In this document: positions 19,100 to 29,987 of the stretch, piece by piece
How the letters are laid out: each line of letters opens with the position of its first letter
Position numbering within the stretch: position 1 is the first letter of the stretch
Source: Alisma plantago-aquatica
Lineage: Eukaryota > Streptophyta > Magnoliopsida > Alismatales > Alismataceae
Direction: 5' to 3'
DNA: 64,000 nucleotides
NCBI GenBank assembly: GCA_963693085.1
Contig: OY856411.1
Span: 63,782,001 to 63,846,000, forward strand
Translations under genes and position numbers: made by a program
The notes under the pieces: model-generated
Databases searched by the model: none
Seen by the model: only the letters and a program-made list of their open reading frames with translations
Told to the model about the DNA's origin: nothing

Positions 19100-22000
19100 T
19101 CATTGGATAGCAGAGAAGAGGTAGCAAGGGACATCATTTGGTGCCATCGTTAGGTCCTTGAAGAACCGTCTGTCGCAGATGAGTTCCATCGCATAACGTC
19201 CTCTCAAGGAATGAAAATCTTCAGTGACCAGGGCAGAGAAAGGGATTTCTTGGTTCAGTGCTTGGATGTGATGAATGGTGCAGAAAGCGCAATCCCCGGA
19301 TCCTTCTGCGGCTTGAACTGGTGGGTTTATAATTTTGAACCAGGGCTGGCACCAGTCTTGGCGGAGAGATGGGCGTGCAGCCCAAATTAGCTTAAGTAGC
19401 CGAAAGGGTATGCATCTTACTTCGCCGGCTGCTTCACCCACAAAGTTTATCGTACCGGCGGGTAGCTCGGTGCTGCAGAAGTTATAAACTGTGGCGTCCC
19501 GAGCCTCTGTATCGACAATCATGGCTAGCCAATGGTTTAAAATTTGGAATGGCACAATAAGGTAACGTGCTCGTCGTGCTAGCCCGATACACAGACGTTC
19601 GATGGATTTTTCTTGGATGTCCTTGTATAGGAGGCCCAAGGATAGGGCGGGTGAGGCATTGAAGACAGGCTGCTTCCTTTTGTGGCTTCTGTAGATTTCG
19701 ATACAGTTGGCGAGGAGGACACGGAAGATAGACATTGGCATCGTCGACCCAGGTCGCAGGATTTTGCGAAAATATTCACGTGTCAGCTTGTGCTTCGTTT
19801 TAGTGTTGTGGTAGATAATATCATCTCCTGCCTTTGTATCGTCCACGATAGTATTCAGTATAAAGATATCCTGGGCATCTAAAGTGGAAATGGCCGCCAT
19901 ATCAAGGTCATGCATTTTGTGCGGCAGGGGTGGTGGCGGGGGAAGCTCCTGTAGAGGGGGGGAAGGATGCACTTCTGGAGCTTCCTCAGAGCCAATAGTA
20001 TCGTTGTCTGAGTCCGAGGCAGAATCGAGCTCTTCATCAGTATCCAATTGCACTCGTTCTGACTTGTACTCGTCGAGGGGTGAGGTTGCCGTCGTGGTGG
20101 CCGCTGAGAGGGGCAAGACAGCTGTTGTAGGAGGGGTGGCGGAGATTCCGATTATGCATTGGTGGAATTCGGCGAAGGCTGCTTCTTTAGCAGCTTCTCC
20201 GATGGATCCCATAGCAGAGTAGTCAAGAAATTGATCCCCATATGATATATTAACATTATCATGGTGTGGGGAGTTGGGATCCTTATCACCGTCATGGTGA
20301 TCTGTTTGTTGTCTGGGTTCTGCTCCTTGGCTTGGACCCTCCCCAGCATCAGCTGGTTTGTCAGAGTTTTCATCTGAGGAGGTACTGTTGGTGGAGTCTG
20401 CTGAAGAATCAGAATCGTCATCATTATCATCATCATCGTCATCGTCGTTAGTTGTCTTCTTTTGTGCTTTCTTTTTGCACAGACGATGGATGGATTGGAG
20501 TTCATCATAAGCCACTTGCACGTGCTCGTGTGTTTCGAGCAGTGCTTCGTGGGTTTCTTTAATATCTAGAAAACGTTGTTCAGCCGAGAGGAGTCTTGCT
20601 GTGAGATCTGTTACTTGAGCTCTTAGCTGAATGAGCTCATTATTTGATGACTCCTCCTGGCGATGATGTAGCTGCGTGAGGGTGGTGGTGATGTCATCCA
20701 GGCGCGTGCTGAAAGCTTGTTGTTGTTGCTGCAGCTCGCGTAGGGTCTCTGGCAGAGGTGAAGTATGCGCGGAAATCCGATCGACTTGTGTTGCCAACAC
20801 TTCATGCTGGTGTTGTACTCCCTGGATCAACTTGGGCAAGTTGTTGCAGTGGCCGTCGATGTGGTCGACTTGCTTGGCCACTGAAGCTTGACGTTGTTGG
20901 ATTCCTTGGAGGATGCCTGGCATGGTGCGGTTCTGCTCGCCGATCTGGGCAACCTGCTTAGTTAGACCCTGCACACATGAAAAAATAGAATGTAAAATGT
21001 TAGATGGGTCGGTGAGGAGGTTTCGGATGGTGTCAAATTGACGTCCGAATTCCGCACCGACGTTAGCAAAAGGGACCCCAGTGATTGAAGGGTGAGGTGG
21101 CTGGGGTTGGGGTGGAATGATAGTTTCATGCGGAAAAGACACAGGTGATGGACCCGCGAATTGCGTGGTGACTGTAGATGGAGTCACTAGCGATGTCGGG
21201 GTGGTGGAGGATGGAAAAAATGGTGGCATTCCCGAAGATGGAAATGGATTCGGGAATGTTGATGGAAAGTCGGTGGATGTGAAGGAGGAGAATGCGGGCA
21301 TTGTGGTGGAGAATGGGGTGCCCGAAGTAAAGAAAGGTGGAGGTGGTGGAGAGGTGGTGAAGGAAGGTGGAGCGGAGGAAGATTGAAGGGTGGTTGATGG
21401 TGGTGGGGTGGTGGAGATTGGGGTGGTGGAGGGCGGAGAGGTGGTATTGAGCTCAGCATTTAGACTCATTATAAAAGAGTCTAGTGATGAGGATGTAATA
21501 TGTTCTTCGGGGAGGGGGGGTTCAGATTCAGGATTAGGTTTCGATGTGGGTGTCCCGGACAGCTCATGAGCTTTGACGAGCCTTCTGGAAGGTCGTTTGA
21601 CTAGGAGCTTTGCTGTTTTAGCTGTCGGGGCAGTTATACTAAGCTCAGCCTGCCCTGCCTTTGCTTTCTTTTCTCTGGCTTTAACTGAAGCGATGATTGT
21701 GGCGATCTCATCTTCAGTGAACATGAGTTTGTCTTTATCATAGTCAGCAAGCTCAGGAAGTGGCAGCAGGTTTCGTGAAGATTTTGTGGGGCAGAAAACG
21801 TAGTGCAGCCTTCCATCCTTATCTTTTAAGATGTAGGAGTTCTTTAGTGTCTGTTCATTGGTAAGGATGTCGCCTTTTATTGGGCTGCATTTGGGTAGAA
21901 GTCTATCCATTTTGAGATATTTGATGATAGATGTGATATGACCACCCGTGCAGATTTCTTTCCCGAGGGCGAAGGCTGAGAGCTTGATCAGCATGTGCCG

Positions 22001-23059
22001 TCCAATGTTGACAGGCAATCCGTTGAGGACTGACCAGAGGACAAAAAGGTCAGATATGAGAATATTTCCCCCTTCGGATCTAGGGAAAAGTGCGCCGACG
22101 ATAATTTTGTGTAACGTGCGCACTAGGCCAGAATGAACGTTGGAGGCCTTGCTTGTCCTTGCATCGAAGGTTGGTAACCCCGTATAAGACTTCCAGAAAT
22201 TATGCTTGTTGAAACTGGGGTGGTCTGTGCCAGCAGCTTTGGCTTGCTTCAGCTGGTCTTTATTATCGATGAAAATTTCATTCAGGACATTTTCGGTGAT
22301 GACCACCTCATTGTTGAAGATTCTGGAGGTTATTCTACGGTCACCACCGTCCCTTTCTTTATGCAAGATGTCCACCACGTCTTTGTTGAAGTATGTGAAG
22401 AATTCAGTAGTTGGCTCAGAGTAGGAAATTTCCGATACAAAGCAGAGCCGGGAAAGGTTGGAATTGTCAAGAAGAGTGAGGATTCTGTGGTAGATCCCCA
22501 TCTTCATCAGTATGCTGGGGCAGGCATACTTGGTTGGTTTAAGGAGTTGGCTGATGGGGGGAATGATTTGGAGGTGAAGGTTCTCGGGTGGTGGTGCTGT
22601 GGTGGTGATGGGAGGAAAGATAGGAACAGTTATTGTGGCAGGGTTGGTGACGGTGGTGGAGGATGGTGGGATGTACCCTGCTAGGATTTGTTCTCTTACA
22701 CAGACAGGGTGGACCTGCTTCCTGGCTCTCTTCTTAGATGTTGGCTCAGTTGTTGGTTCTGGAGCCAATCTCTTCCCCTTACTTTTTGTAGTGGGTGATT
22801 CTTTCTCAGGGGAAGGCTGGTATTCGGAGGCCTCGTCGGATGAGGTCTCTTCGACCTCCTCGTCAGAAGGTTCTTCATCTAGGCAGCGGTTGATTCGCTT
22901 GATGTCTTTCATGACAGCAGTCAGGTTTACTTCTGCTGGGACTTTTCCAGTTCTTTTGAAGTCATCAACTAAGCTTTTCAGATTTGCTCGTTCAGCAATG
23001 AGCTTCTCTTTTGTCCAGAAGGGAGCGTCTGTTGGTCCTTGCTTAGCAGGTGAAGCCAT
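19100..23059 (-). CDS. Athila third ORF: nuclear coiled-coil protein with C-terminal Ulp1/C48-like domain
   Basis: The frame opens at 23083. ATG at 23059 (residue 9 of 1327) is preferred because the protein then starts MASPAKQ. Residues about 100-122 carry a bipartite basic, nuclear-localisation-like stretch. Residues 190-400 are the 'putative plant transposon protein' type domain of Athila env-like ORFs, with VRTLHKIIVGALF matching VRILHRMLCTTLF in Athila-2. Residues 505-665 are Pro/Ser/Thr-rich, 690-870 coiled coil, 876-900 Asp-rich. Residues 1110-1310 are C48-like: His1184-Trp1185, Asn1201 in the Asp position, Gln1257, and Asp1264-Cys1265. No signal peptide or transmembrane helix is visible, so an envelope role is unlikely. 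It is unbroken, like gag-pol, which argues for selection or youth. Confidence 0.8.
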   Translation of the reverse strand: MASPAKQGPTDAPFWTKEKLIAERANLKSLVDDFKRTGKVPAEVNLTAVMKDIKRINRCLDEEPSDEEVEETSSDEASEYQPSPEKESPTTKSKGKRLAPEPTTEPTSKKRARKQVHPVCVREQILAGYIPPSSTTVTNPATITVPIFPPITTTAPPPENLHLQIIPPISQLLKPTKYACPSILMKMGIYHRILTLLDNSNLSRLCFVSEISYSEPTTEFFTYFNKDVVDILHKERDGGDRRITSRIFNNEVVITENVLNEIFIDNKDQLKQAKAAGTDHPSFNKHNFWKSYTGLPTFDARTSKASNVHSGLVRTLHKIIVGALFPRSEGGNILISDLFVLWSVLNGLPVNIGRHMLIKLSAFALGKEICTGGHITSIIKYLKMDRLLPKCSPIKGDILTNEQTLKNSYILKDKDGRLHYVFCPTKSSRNLLPLPELADYDKDKLMFTEDEIATIIASVKAREKKAKAGQAELSITAPTAKTAKLLVKRPSRRLVKAHELSGTPTSKPNPESEPPLPEEHITSSSLDSFIMSLNAELNTTSPPSTTPISTTPPPSTTLQSSSAPPSFTTSPPPPPFFTSGTPFSTTMPAFSSFTSTDFPSTFPNPFPSSGMPPFFPSSTTPTSLVTPSTVTTQFAGPSPVSFPHETIIPPQPQPPHPSITGVPFANVGAEFGRQFDTIRNLLTDPSNILHSIFSCVQGLTKQVAQIGEQNRTMPGILQGIQQRQASVAKQVDHIDGHCNNLPKLIQGVQHQHEVLATQVDRISAHTSPLPETLRELQQQQQAFSTRLDDITTTLTQLHHRQEESSNNELIQLRAQVTDLTARLLSAEQRFLDIKETHEALLETHEHVQVAYDELQSIHRLCKKKAQKKTTNDDDDDDDNDDDSDSSADSTNSTSSDENSDKPADAGEGPSQGAEPRQQTDHHDGDKDPNSPHHDNVNISYGDQFLDYSAMGSIGEAAKEAAFAEFHQCIIGISATPPTTAVLPLSAATTTATSPLDEYKSERVQLDTDEELDSASDSDNDTIGSEEAPEVHPSPPLQELPPPPPLPHKMHDLDMAAISTLDAQDIFILNTIVDDTKAGDDIIYHNTKTKHKLTREYFRKILRPGSTMPMSIFRVLLANCIEIYRSHKRKQPVFNASPALSLGLLYKDIQEKSIERLCIGLARRARYLIVPFQILNHWLAMIVDTEARDATVYNFCSTELPAGTINFVGEAAGEVRCIPFRLLKLIWAARPSLRQDWCQPWFKIINPPVQAAEGSGDCAFCTIHHIQALNQEIPFSALVTEDFHSLRGRYAMELICDRRFFKDLTMAPNDVPCYLFSAIQ

Positions 23060-23161
23060 TCTGAAATAATTGATAAGAAACAAAAGTTAGAAATCTCTAA
23101 ATTTTGAAATTATAACAAGGTAAAATTATGTTGAAATTGAGTTTTATTAGTTTGATTTAGT

Positions 23162-23370
23162 TCAAACGGTCCTGAGACCGTTTGGTCTCAAGCGGTCTGG
23201 AGACCGCGAGGATCCAAACGGTCTGGAGACCGCGAGGATCCAAACGGTCTGGAGATCGCGAGGATCCAAACGGTCTGGAGACCGCGAGGATCCAAACGGT
23301 CTGGAGACCGCGAGGATCCAAACGGTCTGGAGACCGCGAGGATCCAAACGGTCTGGAGACCGCGAGGAAG
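23162..23370 (-). repeat. Palindrome array in leader of Athila-1 third ORF
   Basis: About seven copies of a 26-bp unit, AAACGGTCTGGAGACCGCGAGGATCC in pieces, each with inverted arms CGGTCT..AGACCG. They lie between the internal TATA box (23721) and the start codon (23059). If transcribed from that TATA box, the RNA leader would contain a row of hairpins. The short ORFs through it are by-products of the repeat. Confidence 0.8.
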
Positions 23371-23713
23371 ACGAACCGCGCGGGAGACGAACCGCGCGGC
23401 CGTTCGTTGGCTAAGAGCTGCGGAAACGATGATGGCGACAACGGCGGGAGGGAGCTCGAACGCGAGTTTTAAATGGTGGTGCGTCAACCTGTCGCTGCGG
23501 TCAGTGGGTCGGCGAAGGGGGAGCTGCAGCAGAGCTGTCGACAAGCCGGGAGTGACGACGAGCTAGGAACGCCGACGACGAAGTCGAGAACGACGGCGAA
23601 GCACTTGAAACAGCGACGCGCGGGAGTGTAGAGACGAAGGTCAGAGTGGAATGAAACAGGAGAGTTCGAGGATTCGAGAATCAAGAAGAGGGGCGCGTAG
23701 GTGGGGGAGGGGA
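23371..23713 (-). other. Putative 5' leader of the Athila-1 internal transcript
   Basis: This is GC-rich sequence between the internal TATA box and the leader palindrome array. Short ORFs on both strands have no recognisable content. An intron could be present; splice sites cannot be chosen with confidence. Confidence 0.4.
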
Positions 23714-23721
23714 TATTTATA
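23714..23721 (-). promoter_or_regulatory. Internal TATA box of Athila-1
   Basis: The minus strand reads CCTATAAATATCCCC, the same TATAAATA as the LTR box. It lies 655 bp before the 1327-codon ORF and 340 bp beyond the gag-pol stop, with palindromes just upstream. It is a good candidate for a separate promoter of the two C48-like ORFs. Confidence 0.6.
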
Positions 23722-23735
23722 GGTTTTTAGGAGCC

Positions 23736-23866
23736 CTCTCGGTCAGGTGACCGAGAGAGCTCAAACGGTCTTAAGACTGCGAGGAGCCTCACGGTCTGGA
23801 GACCGCGAGGAGCCTCACGGTCTGGAGACCGCGAGGAGCCTCACGGTCTCTAGACCGTTTGACCTC
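23736..23866 (-). promoter_or_regulatory. Palindrome array upstream of internal TATA box, Athila-1
   Basis: CTCTCGGTCAGGTGACCGAGAG (9-bp arms, written here as arms CTCTCGGTC and GACCGAGAG) starts 14 bases upstream of the TATA box. Four more units with CGGTCT..AGACCG cores follow to 23866. The core is the same as in the LTR array and in the leader array. Confidence 0.8.
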
Positions 23867-24053
23867 AAGATCAAGCGGATTTTTATGTATTTTTGGATTT
23901 AAGGAAAGCAAAAGAAAAAGGAAAAACAAAGATAAATAAAAGGATGCTTAAAAGCAAAAGAAAAGGCTAGGGAAGGTGATATTCAGGCCTTGGGTTGCCC
24001 CCCAAGAAGCGCCTTGGTTTAACGTCGCTGGCTCGACAAGATTATTGCTCCGG

Positions 24054-27000
24054 CTATGCTGACTTTATAGGGTCATGAATTTTGATGGTTTGTCTTGATA
24101 ACTTGTCTGCCGGAGTGTGGTATTTTTTTAATCTGTGGCCATTTACGGTCCTCTCTCCTCCATTATCGTCAATAATAATGACAGCTCCTGTCGGGTATAT
24201 ATGTTTGATTGTAAAGGGACCCGACCATTTGGTACGCTGTTTTCCAGGAAACATTTTTAATCTGGAGTTGAATAGGAGGACTTTGTTTCCGACGATTATA
24301 TCTTTTCTTTTGATGTGGCCATCGTGCCACATCTTAGTTTGTTCTTTGTAGATTCTTGCATTGTGGTAGGCTGTCATTCGTAGTTCTTCTAACTCTTGGA
24401 GTTGAAGTTGTCGGAATTCACCAACACCTTTGAGATCGAAATTTAGTTGCTTAATGGCCCACCAAGCCTTATGCTCCAATTCAACTGGCAAATGGCAAGA
24501 CTTCCCATACACTAATCGAAACGGTGTTGTTCCGATGGGTGTTTTGAAAGCTGTACGGTAAGCCCATAGAGCGTCGGATAATTTGGTTGACCAATCGGTG
24601 CGGTGTCGATTGACGGTTTTTTCCAGAATAACTTTAATTTGCCTATTGGAGACTTCAACCTGTCCACATGTCTGTGGGTGATATGGTGTAGAAACTTTGT
24701 GGTTGACTCCATATTTTCTTAATAAGGCTTCAAAGCTCCGTTCCAAAAAATGTGATCCGCCGTCAGATATAATCGTTCTTGGGACGCCGAATCTGGGAAA
24801 TATTATCTCTTTAAACATCTTGATTACCGGTTTTGAATCGCAAGAGGTGGTTGGTAGAGCTTCTACCCATTTTGAAACGTAATCCACAGCAACCAAGATA
24901 TACTTGAATCCATAAGACGAGGGGAAAGGGCCCATATAATCTATTCCCCATACATCGAAAAGTTCGATTTCTTGCCATATGTTCAATGGCATTTCATTTC
25001 TTCTGGTTATTCCTCCGGAAAGTTGGCACTTGTCGCATGATCGCACATATTCATGTGCGTCTTTTGCAATGGTGGGCCAATAAAAGCCAGATTGCAAGAC
25101 CTTGAGGGCTGTCTTCTTAGAACTCATGTGCCCCCCAGTAGGGCCTGAGTGACAGTGCTCAAGGACCGGAGTGATTTCTGTCTCTGGGATGCATCTACGA
25201 AAGAGTCCATCTGCGCATAAGCGAAAAAGATAGGGCTCGTCCCAGAAATATTGCTTAGCGTCGTGAATGAACTTCTTTTTATCGTGATAAGATGCGGATG
25301 GGTGAATGATTCCTGTTGCCAAATAGTTGACAATGTCGGCATACCAGGGAAATCCATTGGAAACTTTCATTAAGTGGTCGTCCGGGAGGAAATCTTGGAT
25401 AGGAACTTTGTCTTCATCCTCAACTCTAATACGACTGAGATGATCGGCGACGACGTTTTCCACTCCGCTTTTGTCTTTAATTTCCAAATCGAATTCTTGG
25501 AGCATTAGCACCCATCGGATAAGTCTAGGTTTTGCGTCCTGCTTCTGAATCAGATATCGTATAGCGGAGTGGTCAGTGTAGACAATGACTTTAGCTCCTA
25601 TCAGGTATGAGTGGAATTTTTCGAATGCGTAGATGGCAGCTAAAAATTCCTTTTCTGTAGTGGTGTAATTTTTTTGTGCTTCATCCAGCATTTTAGATGC
25701 GTAGTATATAACATGGGGTTTCTTGTCGATTCTTTGCCCTAAAACGGCCCCTATGGCAAAATCGCTCGCATCACACATGATTTCGAAAGGTAACGACCAA
25801 TCTGGAGCTCGTAATATTGGTGCAGAAATCAGGGCATCTTTCAGAGTTGTGAAACTTTGCAAGCATTCTTGGTTAAAGTTGAACTCTGTGTCCTTGGTCA
25901 GCAGTTGTGTCATGGGTTTTGCTATTTTGGAGAAATCTTTAATAAATCTTCTGTAAAATCCAGCATGTCCTAAGAAGGCACGGACTCCTTTTATGTCTTT
26001 TGGTGGCATCAATTTTGAGATAACGTCAATTTTTGCTTGATCCACCTCGATCCCTCTGTCGCTCACTCTGTGTCCTAAAACAACACCTTCTGTTACCATA
26101 AAATGGCATTTTTCCCAATTTAAAATGAGGATTGTTTCCTCACATCTTTGTAGGACTTGAACCAGGTTGAGCAGACAGTTGTCGAAGGAGTCTCCATAAA
26201 CTGAAAAATCATCCATGAATACCTCCATTATAGACTCTGTCAATCCCGCAAAGATAGCGGCCATGCATCTTTGGAAAGTAGCTGGTGCATTACAGAGCCC
26301 GAATGGCATTCTTCTGAAAGCGTACGTCCCAAAGGGACAGGTAAAATTAGTTTTTTCTTGATCGTCCGGATGTATCGGGATTTGGTAAAAGCCGGAATAT
26401 CTATCGAGGTAACAAAAGAACTTCTGATGAGCTAGGCGCTCGAGGACCTCATCTAGGAAAGGCAGGGGGTAGTGATCTTTTCGTGTTGATTTATTAAGTT
26501 TCCTATAATCAATGCACATACGCCACCCTATAACGGTTCTAGTGGGCACCAGTTCGTTTTTGTCATTAAGAACAACGGTGGTTCCCCCCTTTTTAGGGAC
26601 CACCTGCACTGGGCTTACCCACTGAGAATCAGAAATTGGGTAGATAATGCCTGCCTTTAGAAGTTTGAGGACCTCGAGGCGAACCACCTCTTTGAGGTTG
26701 GGGTTTAACTTTCTCTGGTGTTCTCGCGATGGTTTAAACTCTTCAACCATGGGCAGTTTGTGCATACATAGAGCAGGGTTTATGCCCGTCAGATCAGTCA
26801 TTTTATAGCCAATTGCTTTCTTATGCTTCTTCAGTTCATCGAGGAGTCTGTTTTCTTGATCATCCTCCAAAGTGGAGCTGATGATTACTGGACAGAGCTT
26901 CTCATCATCAAGAAAAACATGTTTAAGTCCCTCGGGTAAGGCTTTCATTTCTGGAGCCTTAGGTGGCTCAGTGGCTTCTATAATTGTGATGGCTTTAAGT

Positions 27001-29816
27001 TCTTCAAACGTGGCTGTCGGAGCTTCTTCAGCTTTTTCTAAGTATTGCAGGCACTGTTGTACTAGTTCACTGGCCGAGAATTCTACATCCGGATTTGTAA
27101 GAATATTTTCCAATTCGTCGGATGGTTCAGACATTTCTAACTGGGACATTTGATAAATAGCATCCAGGAGAAAGACTTCCTCTTGAATGCTTGGACCTTT
27201 CATGCTGTTTAGAACTCTGAACTGGAAAGCCTCCCTCCCAAGTCTCAGAATAATAGTTCCTGCTTCGACATCAATGAGAGCTCGGGCGGTAGCTAGGAAA
27301 GGTCTTCCAAAGATTATCGGATATCTCAGGTCTTCTTGTATGTCCATAATAACAAAATCACACGGGACATAAGAATTTGTTCCTATTCTGACAGGGATGT
27401 CTTCGATAATGCCAAGAGGGGCAGTTATGGTAGAGTCGGCTAACTGGATTGTCATAGTCGTAGGTAACAAATCAGTAAAGCCTAATCTTTTACACATTGA
27501 ATAGGGCATAATAGATATGCTTGCTCCTAGGTCTGCCAATCCTTTCTTGCTGGAGCCATTTCCAATGGAACACTGAATGCCGAAGGAACCTGGGTCCTTC
27601 TTTTTCTTTGGCATTTTATTAAGCAGAATATCTGAAGTGGTCTGAGCAAGTTTCATTGTTTCATGCTCCTCTGTCATATACTTTCTCGACAAGAGGGTTT
27701 TCAGGTATTTTGCCCAAGCGGGCACTTCGGAAAGGGCATCAAGAAAAGGAATATCAATGTATAACTTTTTCATAGCTTCTTTAAATTTTTGGAACCTAGT
27801 GTCCATTTTGGTTCCTTTTAGTCTGTCTGGGTAAGGAATTCGTGGTGGGACTTCTGAGATTGGTTCCTTTTCCTTTTCGTTCTCTATAGAATTTTCTATT
27901 TCTCTGCTTGAATTCCCTGTTGGGGAAAGGATGGCTACGTTATCATCATCATGGTCGATTCTTGTGACATCAGGCAGGACACAACCAGACCGCGTGGTGA
28001 CGACATTAAGTTGTTCTGGTCTGTTTGGGTTATGACGGGGGTTTGCCTCTGGTTGCCCAGCAAAAGTGCCGGCTTGAGGTTTCAATTGAGCGGCAATCTG
28101 TGCCAGTTGGGCTTCTACGGCTTTTTGTTGAGCTTGTTGGTTTGCAAGCATGGTTTGTTGCGATTGAAGCATTTGTCTAATCAAGGATATCTCATCAGAT
28201 GTTTGGGGAGGAGCACCCCTTTGTTGATACTGAGTGACTTGCTGTCCTGGTTGTTGTAGAGGTGCGGTTAACTGTGGTTGCAGGGGCTGCTGCAACTGGG
28301 GTTGCTGTGGCTGCTGCAACTGGGGTTGTTGCAACTGAGGGTGCAGTCCTGAATGGGCATATTGGTAAGAAGGATTCCTGGGATAGTTAGATCTTTGAAA
28401 ACCTTGTCTGTAATTCCCTTGATTGAAGTTATTCTGAAATCCTAGTGGTTGTCTATTGAAAGATCCACCTTGTGCCTGCTGCTGTGGGTTGGCAGTCCCT
28501 GCAGGATTCCCGTATTGGAAACCAGGATGGTTCCTTGGTTTGTCTGGGTTGTAATACACTTGGCCAGGTATTGAATGTATGGAGTTAACTTGCTCTGGCA
28601 TTTGATCTTCGGGATGCTCGATGATGGGTTCATATTGCGGCATAGGTGGTTGTAAATCCATCATGACATTGTACAACAATCCACATGATAATGTGGGATG
28701 ATCGGATGCATGACAGGCTTCACAAGTTCCAGTAGCTGCCTTAACTTGTTGAACCTGAGAGCTTTTCTTCTTATCATATTCCCCGAAAGAGGTTTCGAGG
28801 GCTTGTTGCTTGCTAGCAATAGTCTTCAAAGCCTCAGCAATGGCCTTGAGTTCCATGGATTCTTCCGCTTTGTAAACCTTGAGAACGCCTTTGGGTTGGT
28901 TAGATGACCTTCCCCAATTGGATTGGTTCTCGGCCCCCAACGTAACTATATTCCAGGCATCTTCATAATTCTTTCTCATAAAGTTTCCTCCAGATGAGGA
29001 ATCTAGGAATTGCTTAATATCATCACTTACTCCTCTGTAAAATGTTTCTATTAGTTGATTTTGAGAAATGCCATGGTGAGGACACTTTCTCAGGAGTTCT
29101 TTGAATCTTTCCCAAGCTTCAGCAAGTGTTTCTCCAGGTAGTTGGGAAAAGTGATTAATTTGTCCCCTAATCTCATAGGTTAGCGAAGGTGGGAAGAATT
29201 TCTCAAGAAACTTCTCTTCTAAGGGAGTCCAGGTAGTGATGATGGGGTGTCTATCCAAAGCGTTGTACCAGCTTAGTGCTCTTCCAGATAAGGTGAAGTG
29301 AAAAAGGTGTAACATGATTGCTTCCATTGCAATTCCTGCTTGGGGTACAAGTCGGTAGAGTGACTTGAATCTCTTAAGGTGATCCATGCAATCATCTCCG
29401 GGTGCTCCGGAGAAAGAGATGCCTTGCATGATCTGGATCCACTGCGTCCGAATTTCAAAGTTTGGTATGTTAATAATCGGTGGTCGGACAGGATGATCGT
29501 CTTCATAATTCTTTGGGACTGCGTAGTCCCGAAGTTGCTTGTTTCTTAACGCAAGTTGAGCAGCAGCATGCTCTGCTTGGATGCGGGCTTGTTCCTCAGC
29601 TCGGATCTCAGCTTGCACCTGAGCACGAGTGTCGGCAATAAGTTGTGCTCGTTGTGCTGCTATGGCGGCGTTGACTCTTTCTGCAACAAGGCGTTGCTCT
29701 TCGGCCATCTGTCTGGCTCTTTGGCGGTTAAGTCTATTCCTTCGGTGAAAACTTCTTTCTACCTCAGAATCGTATTCTGGTTCAGGGGAGAATCCGATGC
29801 TATGCGGGGGTTGCAT
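24054..29816 (-). CDS. Athila-1 Gag-Pol polyprotein, 1920 aa, intact
   Basis: One unbroken frame encodes the capsid and replication enzymes. Order: coiled, Ala/Gln/Arg-rich N-terminus (30-95); Retrotrans_gag (about 125-290); CX2CX4HX4C zinc knuckle (365-378); Pro/Gln-rich linker (490-610); aspartic protease with DLGAS (762-766); reverse transcriptase (1050-1245), catalytic FMDD at 1200-1203; RNase H (1345-1460) with DAS and TDHSA motifs; integrase zinc finger (HCHSG...H, CDKC, about 1554-1597); integrase core with Asp1626, Asp1685, Glu1721, exact D-35-E spacing; C-terminal integrase domain to 1900. All catalytic motifs are present. Gag and Pol are in one frame, so no frameshift is needed. There is no second RNase H domain, which argues against the Tat/Ogre clade. 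The start is the first ATG, about 150 bp from the PBS. Confidence 0.95.
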   Translation of the reverse strand: MQPPHSIGFSPEPEYDSEVERSFHRRNRLNRQRARQMAEEQRLVAERVNAAIAAQRAQLIADTRAQVQAEIRAEEQARIQAEHAAAQLALRNKQLRDYAVPKNYEDDHPVRPPIINIPNFEIRTQWIQIMQGISFSGAPGDDCMDHLKRFKSLYRLVPQAGIAMEAIMLHLFHFTLSGRALSWYNALDRHPIITTWTPLEEKFLEKFFPPSLTYEIRGQINHFSQLPGETLAEAWERFKELLRKCPHHGISQNQLIETFYRGVSDDIKQFLDSSSGGNFMRKNYEDAWNIVTLGAENQSNWGRSSNQPKGVLKVYKAEESMELKAIAEALKTIASKQQALETSFGEYDKKKSSQVQQVKAATGTCEACHASDHPTLSCGLLYNVMMDLQPPMPQYEPIIEHPEDQMPEQVNSIHSIPGQVYYNPDKPRNHPGFQYGNPAGTANPQQQAQGGSFNRQPLGFQNNFNQGNYRQGFQRSNYPRNPSYQYAHSGLHPQLQQPQLQQPQQPQLQQPLQPQLTAPLQQPGQQVTQYQQRGAPPQTSDEISLIRQMLQSQQTMLANQQAQQKAVEAQLAQIAAQLKPQAGTFAGQPEANPRHNPNRPEQLNVVTTRSGCVLPDVTRIDHDDDNVAILSPTGNSSREIENSIENEKEKEPISEVPPRIPYPDRLKGTKMDTRFQKFKEAMKKLYIDIPFLDALSEVPAWAKYLKTLLSRKYMTEEHETMKLAQTTSDILLNKMPKKKKDPGSFGIQCSIGNGSSKKGLADLGASISIMPYSMCKRLGFTDLLPTTMTIQLADSTITAPLGIIEDIPVRIGTNSYVPCDFVIMDIQEDLRYPIIFGRPFLATARALIDVEAGTIILRLGREAFQFRVLNSMKGPSIQEEVFLLDAIYQMSQLEMSEPSDELENILTNPDVEFSASELVQQCLQYLEKAEEAPTATFEELKAITIIEATEPPKAPEMKALPEGLKHVFLDDEKLCPVIISSTLEDDQENRLLDELKKHKKAIGYKMTDLTGINPALCMHKLPMVEEFKPSREHQRKLNPNLKEVVRLEVLKLLKAGIIYPISDSQWVSPVQVVPKKGGTTVVLNDKNELVPTRTVIGWRMCIDYRKLNKSTRKDHYPLPFLDEVLERLAHQKFFCYLDRYSGFYQIPIHPDDQEKTNFTCPFGTYAFRRMPFGLCNAPATFQRCMAAIFAGLTESIMEVFMDDFSVYGDSFDNCLLNLVQVLQRCEETILILNWEKCHFMVTEGVVLGHRVSDRGIEVDQAKIDVISKLMPPKDIKGVRAFLGHAGFYRRFIKDFSKIAKPMTQLLTKDTEFNFNQECLQSFTTLKDALISAPILRAPDWSLPFEIMCDASDFAIGAVLGQRIDKKPHVIYYASKMLDEAQKNYTTTEKEFLAAIYAFEKFHSYLIGAKVIVYTDHSAIRYLIQKQDAKPRLIRWVLMLQEFDLEIKDKSGVENVVADHLSRIRVEDEDKVPIQDFLPDDHLMKVSNGFPWYADIVNYLATGIIHPSASYHDKKKFIHDAKQYFWDEPYLFRLCADGLFRRCIPETEITPVLEHCHSGPTGGHMSSKKTALKVLQSGFYWPTIAKDAHEYVRSCDKCQLSGGITRRNEMPLNIWQEIELFDVWGIDYMGPFPSSYGFKYILVAVDYVSKWVEALPTTSCDSKPVIKMFKEIIFPRFGVPRTIISDGGSHFLERSFEALLRKYGVNHKVSTPYHPQTCGQVEVSNRQIKVILEKTVNRHRTDWSTKLSDALWAYRTAFKTPIGTTPFRLVYGKSCHLPVELEHKAWWAIKQLNFDLKGVGEFRQLQLQELEELRMTAYHNARIYKEQTKMWHDGHIKRKDIIVGNKVLLFNSRLKMFPGKQRTKWSGPFTIKHIYPTGAVIIIDDNGGERTVNGHRLKKYHTPADKLSRQTIKIHDPIKSA

Positions 29817-29969
29817 ACACGTTTTCTAACCGAGTAGAAGGAAAATCACACGTTAGGATAATGGAAGGAAATGAAAAAAATCAAGAAGTATTGGAGTTGT
29901 TATTAAGAAAAAGTGTAAAATCCTAATCAACCAAGAAGTTGGTAAGTAAAAAACTAAAAAGTTCTGTTG

Positions 29970-29987
29970 TCCCCGGCAACGGCGCCT
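29970..29987 (-). other. Primer-binding site of Athila-1
   Basis: The plus strand TCCCCGGCAACGGCGCC matches the 3' end of plant tRNA-Asp; only the terminal base differs. Five bases separate it from the 5' LTR. A tRNA-Asp primer is typical of Athila and Tat elements. Confidence 0.9.

Noticed and set aside
19100..23083. Envelope-like glycoprotein gene
   Set aside because: There is no signal peptide, no transmembrane helix and no cleavage-site pattern; the basic stretch, coiled coil and C48-like domain argue for an intracellular, probably nuclear, protein.
23157..23544. Overlapping ORFs with repeated RSPDRLDPRGLQTVWI peptides
   Set aside because: These are translations of the 26-bp palindromic repeat, open in several frames on both strands, hence not genes.
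24054..29816. Tat/Ogre clade assignment for Athila-1
   Set aside because: There is no second RNase H domain before or after integrase, and the third ORF shares the Athila domain, so Athila is the better fit despite the shared tRNA-Asp primer.
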